From Hypericum androsaemum (lineage: Eukaryota > Streptophyta > Magnoliopsida > Malpighiales > Hypericaceae): 64,000 bases of DNA. Below the pieces are notes generated by a model. The model was not told where the DNA came from. It did not search any database and worked only from the letters and a program-made list of their open reading frames with translations. Positions 56,490 to 64,000 of the stretch are shown one piece after another. Position 1 is the stretch's first letter, and each line of letters opens with the position of its first letter. A program made the position numbers and the translations under genes. The stretch is taken from positions 1,277,487-1,341,486 of the forward strand of contig OZ023181.1 in the NCBI GenBank assembly GCA_963995505.1, given 5' to 3'.

Positions 56490-56819
56490 GTGAAAGAGGT
56501 GGAGGAAAAGTACGAGTGCTTCATACTCAACTTTGATGACTCTCTTGACACTCTCAATTCCAAGATCACCAACCTCTCGGTCCCCAAACTCGCTCTTGTC
56601 GCCGAAAAGGGCCAGGTGGCTTGTAGAGATTACCCACACGAAAGTTATTGCAAGCTGTGTTACTGTTATGTGTGCGACACTGCTGCTCAGTGCACAGACT
56701 GGACAACTATGTCTCATTGCGATGCTTTTGAAAAGAACAGTTATTGGAGAAATCTTGAGGGCTCAGAAAAAAGACCTCTAACAAAGTCAATGGATGATGA
56801 ATCTTCTTATTCGACATGA
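56490..56819 (+). pseudogene. RIN13-like (RPM1-interacting protein 13 type) Cys-rich fragment
   Basis: A single open frame of 109 codons. Residues 35-75 give VAEKGQVACRDYPH followed by ESYCKLCYCYVCDTAAQC and a Trp-containing tail, the cysteine-rich core of plant RIN13-like proteins. The block that normally separates CRDYPH from the second part (a stretch with a Cys and FPF) is deleted, removing one conserved Cys. The molecular role of the domain is not well defined. The N-terminal 34 residues (acidic, D/E and S rich) fit the same family. No introns or neighbouring exons are found, so a fragment or processed remnant is likeliest, but the frame is intact and could be expressed. Confidence 0.6.
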
Positions 56820-58320
56820 TCCCAGCTCTCGCCGTTCCATTCGCGTCTTGCTACTCATATGTTTTTCTTGGCATTATGGATGGCAATTATTTAGCAACTA
56901 ATGAAGATGTTGGAGTGGGTTAATTAGAGTTTGGTTGTTTTCAATGGCCAGAGACGGGCAATAATATAAGTCTTGCACTAAGGACTGTATTGTTTAGTGC
57001 TTTAGTTTTTGGAATAAAAGGAATAGTCCGAGAGTCGGATTCTATAATTTCCAGATTTAGATTAAATTATTTGTGAATCTATAATATTTATTGTCAAACA
57101 TCGTCACACCCTATTAAGAAAAGGACTCTCCCAATTATATTTTTTTATATTCATAAACTTTAAATTAAATATCTTATCGCGTGAATTTAAGTTTTCGGAT
57201 CAACCTCTAATTAGTAACGACCCTCCTATTTGAACTACGTGGTGTGATCCTCCATTACTTTTACATTGGGATGTTAAAATATTAGCGGACTTGTTTATAA
57301 ATGTAAAAAATTTATCTACCTATTATTAGGGGTGAGGAAACGTCGGTGTCGTGGTTTTGGGCCACTTTTTGCCGCCAACACTGACGTCGCCAATATTCTA
57401 AAATTTCCGCCGACAGTGTCACGGTGTAGGGCAATACCGATGGTTTCACGGTGCGGCGGTGTGACCAAATGATGAACGGTTTTGTGGTATGCACCGAAGA
57501 GAGGAAGAGCAGCGGCGTCAGAGATGCAAGAAGGAGCAATGGCGTCGGAGACGTGAGGAGTAGGAGCGGTGGAATAAAAAAGGAGCAGAGGTCCTCACCT
57601 GGGATAAAGAGAGGGATCACCCAAAACCGCCTGTGAAATTTCTTGATTTGATCCAATCTCGAGCCTAATAGACTCGAGCTTGAAGACGAACTCGCTGGGA
57701 TTTTTAATGGAGAGAACTTGAACTTTATTAATTTATGTAAGTGTTAAAAATGGTAACCGCCTCTACTAGCTACTAGCCTATATATACAAAAGCTACTTAG
57801 AAGTTCCTGGAACTTTGGCTAATAACTACCACCTAATATTTCGCTAGCTCACTTGTGGAAACAAGGACCGGCCCAGGCTAAAAGACTTATGGGCATGAAC
57901 TGGTTTGTCTATGAGTGAAGTACTGGCCCCTTTACTTTGTTTAACTTTTTTGGCCTTTGACTTGCTCTTCTTCTTTGTGAGTATCGACACCTCTTCACCT
58001 TCCTCTGTAATTTGATTCTTCATATGCATCACCGGAGAAGCAACTACATGTGTACCGTCCGCTGCTGCATGTGTATCGTCTAACTCGAAGATGTGTCGCA
58101 ACAGAGCCAGGGGTGAGGAGGTGATGATGAGGAAGGTGAAGATGGTGAGGAGGTGAAGGAGGATGATGACGAGTGAGAAGAAAGAAGAAGAATGGGTGTT
58201 TAAGGTGACGACATTTTGGTCGGTGAGGCGGTGTAACGGGTTAGGAAAAAATCCACACAGAAATGACACCGCATGGTCGGTTTAACCCACGACACCATTT
58301 TTCCCAACGGATTGGCTTTT
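56820..58320. other. Intergenic, transposon-like, no supported gene
   Basis: 57,325-57,480 and 58,195-58,320 are rich in GGTGTCG/CGACACC words and could be arms of another low-complexity MITE; I could not define ends. The rest is AT-rich with short frames only. Confidence 0.4.
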
Positions 58321-61228
58321 GGTGGTGTCACGACCCAAATCTGTGGTCAGTGACTGGCGTTAAACTTCAACTCATGTTATTCACAAAATAAATCTAGCCA
58401 GCCGCTAACGTATTCAAATTTATAATTATAAGCATTTAAACATAAAATTAAAACCTAATGATCTTTAGTTTCATATTCCAAGTTTACAAAATATAAGCCA
58501 AGCTTTTTCTTTTTAATACATACCCCCAAGATCAAAACAAATTCTGTAACTACGGAGCTTCTAGATCAATGAGAAAAATACAAACTGGAGACCTCCAGAC
58601 CAGTCCCGGAGAATAAAGCAGACTTATACGATCAGAGTAGATCTCCGAACCAATACAACTCGTATTCGAGTTCCTGCAAAACTGGTGAGAGGGGAGAATT
58701 AGTGTTTTGGAACACTCAGTAGATAAATAAGATATGCATCGCAATTTATTTAGCTACTCAATGCACAACCATACCTAAAACATGCATATAACTAACATGG
58801 CAAATAAATTATGCGAAAATGTACATTGTTCAAAAGTCATACTTACCAGATGACAAAATATAGCATATAATCACAAAGTCGCAGAAACATGAGCAAACTA
58901 CGCAATTTGACACATGACACATAATTCCAATATCATATAGCAGAACTGACGAACATTCGGCAAGATCTAGATAGTGTCACTCCAACCCCGACACGAGGAT
59001 ATCATATCTCAAAGGCACCATCATCAACCAACCTCCTCGGCCAAATAGTTCTGCCCGCCGGAAGGCAACCATATCATATCAGACCAACCTCATCGGCCAA
59101 ATAGTTCTGCCCGCCGTAGGCAACCATATCATATCAAACCAACCTCATCGGCCAAATAGTGCTGCCCGCCGTAGGCAACCATATCATATCAGACCAACCT
59201 CATCGGCCAAATAGTTCTGCCTGCCGTAGGCAACCATATCATATCAAACCAACCTCATCGGCCAAATAGTTCTGCCCGCCGTAGACAACCATATCACATA
59301 ACGGAGCTATCTATATCATATAGTTATCTGTATCACACAAATTCATAGGCTCCAAACGAATCAAATATGTCCAATGAACAAACCAACTTTTCCAGTGCCC
59401 ACTCGAGGCCAAATTAATCAAACACTTACAAATCATAATGTTACATCATAATGCTCATATGAAAAATGCACAATATACACTAACAATACAATATTCAAAT
59501 CATAACAAATAAATAGAGTGCGCCAAAGAAAGCACGAGTCACATATTATTTATTTACCGATTTTGGCTCGATGACTATTTCCATGATATGCCATCCAATG
59601 CCCAAATTTATCTCCTCGCATTTTATGCTTCCGAGATCATTATTCATAGTTTCTCCTCTAAAATTACCTCAAGTAAATTCCACAACCTATTACATAGAAA
59701 ATTGGTTCCATCCACCAAAAATCAATAAGTTTGACCATTTTACTCTTTAAATTAACAATTGGAAATAGCTCTACTTATCGCTTATGAAATTCTTTTCCAT
59801 CTAAACCCATTGATGATCACTTCTTTTAGTGGCTCAATTATATCTTATTCATTCCTTTTCTTTTCCTGTTTAGATTAGCTTACTTTACATATTCTTTTAT
59901 TTTAAGTGTCTATTTATAACAAGAAGCTCTTAATGTCTCCAATTTTTCTTAACCAGCTAAACAAACCGTAGTAGCTATTTAATTGCAAATCACTTTTGAT
60001 CAAAATTGATTTCTTCCACTTCATATTCCTGCCCGCAAGCAAATATTCTTATTTGGAAAGTTTACCTCAGACCCACCTTCTATCTTTATTTTCCGAGCTT
60101 GTTAGGGTCATCTTAATGCCAAGCCAAATACTTATTAAATCTTTTTCCAAACTAAATAATTTCTTCTATATTATTCGTGGATACCATTAATTACAATTTC
60201 TCATTCTCTACGGCAATATTTTTATTAAACCAAATGTAGTGTTCGATCTCTCCAAATTGTTTAATAAACCATCGATTTGTCTTCTAATTATATTAACAAT
60301 CCAATCTTTTATCATTCAAAGACCATTAGATCTCCAATTCTTTTATAATTTTCTTAACTAATCTAACATGTTCAACTATGGTTCTTAGATTACTTCATAT
60401 ACAATATTTAACTGGTTTCAAATTACTAGCGTTTACTTCCTTGGGCAGAAGTAAAGAATCTGATCAAAGTAATACTAATAAGCTTACCTCGATAACTTTA
60501 AGGTGGCTCGTTTTCTCTAGTACCTTAGTTTCTCTACTGCCCTTTAACTTCGCATTTCTTTTCTTTCGCTAGTTTCTATTTCCATTTTGTTTCTCATTTC
60601 TTTTTATGTTTCTTTGAACCTTGTCGAATTCCTTCATTTCTTTGAGGGTGATGGATTCTGTGGGATTTGTACTAATGATAGAAATTTTCTCAAGTGTTTG
60701 TGCTTATTCTTCTTTGGATTGGAATTTGACAGAAGAAAACAGAATAATCTTGAGAGAGTTTGAGAGACGAAGCAATTTTGTACTTTTTGAGGTGGATGGA
60801 TCATGGAAGCTTGGAGTAGTTGTTGCTTTTTGAAACAAATGTCCTCTGGTTGCGAAATAGTTCAATAAGTTGGTAGCATTTTTTTCACAAAATCGTTATG
60901 AACTGATAATCCAGGCTGCTCATCATTTAACCTTATAATGATCTTGTCTTGTGGCTGGGTTAGAAGAAGAAGAGAGGGGAAAGGGGGGAAGGAGGGGAGA
61001 AAGGAGAGATATCACGTCATCAGATTTTGATGATATGGCTGGTCTAGTCTGCCGGGCAGTCGCCAATAGATCTAAGTAATATTAATTGGTTATAGTTTAA
61101 ATCGATTGATGAGTTTTTTAGTACAGAATACTAAAGTAACTTTTGATAGATCCACATAATACTAAAATAGATTTTTCCCAAAATTCTAATCTAAAATTTA
61201 TCGGAAAAGAAATTGAGAAAGCATAACT
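58321..61228. other. Intergenic repeat-like region upstream of HPGT1-like gene
   Basis: Begins with a TGTCACGACCC motif seen at the start of some plant repeats, but I found no matching end. It contains the 55-bp minisatellite at 59,030-59,300. A purine-rich stretch at 60,965-61,010 precedes the gene. No gene supported. Confidence 0.4.
59028..59300. repeat. Minisatellite, 55-bp unit x 5
   Basis: CCAAATAGT recurs at 59,041, 59,097, 59,152, 59,207 and 59,262, giving spacings of 56, 55, 55 and 55. The unit contains CAACCTCATCGGCC and CTGCCCGCCGTAGGC and ends ATATCATATC. Copies differ at one to four positions. Confidence 0.95.
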
Positions 61229-61380
61229 TTGAAATTTTTAAAAATACCCGCCGCCCCTTGTCAGTCGGCCATCCGCATCGTATCCGCTAAAAGTAGCGAA
61301 AATAGTACTTATCCACTCTCACATACATCGGGCAAGTTTCTCACTCGAGAGAGAGAGGAGAAACAAAGGAGGAGACAAAA

Positions 61381-64000
61381 ATGCGGATTAGAAGCCGCGG
61401 ATCCAGCGACCGCGTATCCGGTCCGGGGATCGGATCTCGGGCTTCTTCTCTATTGCTCGCGATGTTCGCCACCATGGCTGCAATTTACATCGCCGGCCGG
61501 TAAGTATCTAACTCAACTTCCTCCACGTGTATTTTCCTGTTTAATTATCACCTAAATCTGCGCTCTATTAAACTTTTCTCTCTCACTCTTAATCGGAATC
61601 TCCTTTATAGGCTGTGGCAAGATGCGGAGATCAGATTGCGATTGAGAAGAGATCTCGACGAGCGGACCGGTCTGGTACAAAACGAGCTAACCGCTGCTAA
61701 TTTTAATTCTCATTTTTCTTTTCCGTTCTTATTTTGGTTAGGTTATTGTTATTTCGGTGAATCCGCCAATTTCTTCTCTGAATATTTTCGAGAAAAATTA
61801 GTTAATTAAAACACAGAGGAGTTCGTTCTGTGTCCTGGTCAAATTTCGCATGTATCGAGTGTGTGTAGTCATTTTCGCGAAGGAAATGGCTATTTACGTT
61901 CTGGAAGTTTGTCCGACCGATTAACCATCCGAGGAGTTCGTTCTGTGTCCAGGAGAAAGCTGCTGTATCGGTGGATGATACTCTGAAGATTATATCGTGC
62001 AGGTATCCTGCAATTGCTGTTCTACATTCTATATGTTAGTGATATGGTTTAGTAGTGTGCTTAATGTTGGATTCTTTAGGGAGCAACAGAAGAAGTTATC
62101 AATGCACGAGGTGGATCTGGAATCAGCTAGAAAAGAAGGTTTTGTTGGGAACGGCTCTTTTGTGGAACAAGATGATAACCGTTCCACGAAAAAGCTTTTA
62201 GCGGTGTTAGGAATAATGACAACATTCGGACGCAAGAAAAACAGAGATGCGATTCGCAAGTCGTGGATGCCTAAAGGTGGCGATCAACCCCATTTCTACA
62301 GTATTAGTTATTTTATGCTTTTTCAAGGGTCTTGATAGTTATTATGAGCATTTTCACAATGGGAATGCAAGAGCTGTTTCCGTTGCGGAGCATACAACTA
62401 CTTGGCTTTTGGTTTGTTGTTTCCTATTGCAAGTTGGATATTTTGGATTCTTTTGGTAGCTGATGAACTGAAGCCACTGTATGCAGGTGAAGCATTAAGA
62501 AAGCTGGAAGAAGAGATGGGGATTGTTGTGCGATTTGTGATCGGAAGAAGGTACCTTCTGCTGCATTTCTTCTTCTAGATTACATGGGATCTGTTCCTGT
62601 TGCAAGTTAATGAGTTTTGTTTGTCTTTTTGCAGTGCGAGTCAAGGGGACAGTTTAGACAGTGACATCGAATATGAAAATAGGCAGAACAATGACTTCCT
62701 TATCCTTGTTGGTTCGCTTTCTTTTTTTTTTATCTTAAATTTATCCTTTCAAACCTTCAGTATATCTTACCATCCTCAAAATTAAAGTTTACCATCTAAA
62801 TCTTGATCTCTTGCTTCTGTAACAAAATAACTTTCTCAGAGTATGGATGTGTTAGTTCATGATTGCATCTGTAGCTGGCTTAAAAATATTTCCTAGCTGC
62901 AAATTGTTTTAGGAACTTTGCTTCCTTGTTTATTCTCACAGGTTTACCATGCGATTTATGTCTCTGGACAAGAAAGAGAATTGCAAAGCAGCAGTTTTTG
63001 TTTGCCATTAATCCTTTTTCTGCACTGACAGGATGGTCAAGTGGAGGCAATTGAGGAGCTTTCTGAAAAGACAAAATCATTCTTTGTACACGCTGTTCGG
63101 AAATGGGATGCTGACTTTTATGCTAAGGTCAATGACGATGTTTATGTGAATATCGGTACGTTGTCTCTATTTGTTCACACATTGGAATGGTCACGTCAGT
63201 TCATCCATTTGGCTATTAGGCCAAGGAACCATGACATCTAAAGGATCTTTGGTCGGCTGAGACATTGCACCATATCAAACGGAACTTATTCTCATGAATA
63301 TTTGAGTGATACTCGGTCTGATTTTCAGTGAAAGATGTTTGATTTATCACTTAGAGGTGACAGAAGAGTTGAGATTGTTGTATTGCAGCAAGTTGTGTTA
63401 ATATCTTTGTTCCGTCTCTCTTGAACCTTGACACCGGAAGCTTAAAGAAGCACCTTGCTCTTTTTTGGCCTTCAGTTAGTTCATTTTCCATACAGATGCG
63501 CTTGGAACAACACTTTCTGGCAACTTGGAGAAGCCTCGTGCTTATATTGGGTGCATGAAATCAGGCTTGGCCGTATCTGAACAGTGAGTTTAATTAAGAT
63601 TTCCATTCTCATGCAACCCTTTCTCTGAGAATGAAGAAGTGATTCTCAGCTCTGACAAGCAATCAGAAAAATGCTTGTATTATTTTCATCTCAGGACCTC
63701 CAAATGGTATGAACCAGACTGGTGGAAGTTCGGTGATGGAAAATCGTAAGTTTCAGGTTTCTCTTCTTGCTTGTGTTTATTCTTGTTACGTAAAAAGATC
63801 AATTGTAATGGGAGTAGGGTAAGGTAGCTTAGCTAGCTGGAGAGTTTCAATTTATTGGTCTTTGGATGCCTATACCTTCCTAATTCATTATTTTCAGAGT
63901 TCTTAGTCCTACCTGACCTCTTGTCTGTTCAATTGTCCTCGAGGTGGTAGTCTTACCTTTTGTTTTTGCAAGAATCTAGCATGAGACAAAAATGTGCTTT
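61381..64000 (+). CDS. HPGT1: Hydroxyproline O-galactosyltransferase, HPGT1-like (GT31), 5' part
   Basis: Exons 61,381-61,499, 61,611-61,674, 61,953-62,002, 62,080-62,276, 62,487-62,550, 62,635-62,707, 63,032-63,155, 63,496-63,583 and 63,695-63,745 join in phase (GT/AG) to 276 residues; the remaining 60 or so lie past the window. HPGT enzymes add the first galactose to hydroxyproline in arabinogalactan proteins, using UDP-galactose in the Golgi. Residues 22-40 form one membrane anchor ([14 protein letters not shown]) after a short Arg-rich cytosolic tail, as in type II Golgi enzymes. Then come [49 protein letters not shown] and [12 protein letters not shown], in which the Asp pair (224-225) is the metal/UDP-binding site, then [20 protein letters not shown] and [11 protein letters not shown]. 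This combination fits HPGT1 better than HPGT2/3. No lesions in the visible part. Confidence 0.92.

Noticed and set aside
59028..59300. CRISPR array
   Set aside because: The units are contiguous with no unique spacers, in a eukaryotic context; it is a minisatellite.

Overview
The window is nuclear plant DNA, most likely from a eudicot. The evidence is spliced genes with GT/AG introns, three conserved plant genes (6-phosphogluconate dehydrogenase, vacuolar ATPase subunit E, hydroxyproline O-galactosyltransferase), AT-rich spacers, and many plant-type transposons (Ty1/copia, L1-like LINE, tRNA-derived SINE, PIF/Harbinger, hAT-like and Mutator-like). No species can be named from the sequence. No prokaryotic, viral or CRISPR features are present.

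Layout. Positions 1-33,170 hold a direct tandem array of POB1/LRB-type BTB-BACK genes. Copy 1 (1-1,543) enters from the left and is a pseudogene. Copy 2 (8,066-10,796) has six exons that join into an uninterrupted 522-residue frame and is the only apparently intact member. Copy 3 (29,694-32,149) is broken by an insertion, frameshifts and lost splice sites, but keeps an open last exon. The copies share promoter, 3' flank and spacer sequence, so the duplicated unit was promoter + gene + spacer. The spacer between copies 2 and 3 is inflated by an L1-like LINE that is itself split by a young copia element (13,693-18,353), then by an older, longer copia element on the minus strand (19,795-28,081) and an hAT-like MITE (28,491-29,245). 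A PIF/Harbinger remnant separates copy 2 from its ancestral TATA/G-box promoter.

Next come two conserved minus-strand genes: intronless cytosolic-type 6-phosphogluconate dehydrogenase (33,395-34,873) and six-exon V-ATPase subunit E (37,174-39,548), with a SINE between them. From 40 to 53 kb is a transposon-rich stretch: hAT-like elements with 8-bp target duplications, Mutator-like elements with long inverted repeats (one with an exact 9-bp duplication), a 1.2-kb solo LTR, and captured host-gene fragments, the clearest being a broken RanBP1 domain at about 50.1-50.4 kb. A fourth, heavily degraded BTB copy (53,970-55,275) lies here, embedded in a duplicated AT-rich block. A short RIN13-like fragment is at 56.5 kb and a 55-bp minisatellite at 59.0-59.3 kb. 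The right edge holds the first nine exons of an HPGT1-like GT31 galactosyltransferase (61,381 to beyond 64,000).

The host genes do not form a pathway: they act in ubiquitin-dependent degradation (BTB), the oxidative pentose phosphate pathway (PGD), vacuolar acidification (VHA-E) and arabinogalactan-protein glycosylation (HPGT). I found no clearly new biological system. The most informative content is the birth and decay history of the BTB array and the nested, datable transposon insertions.
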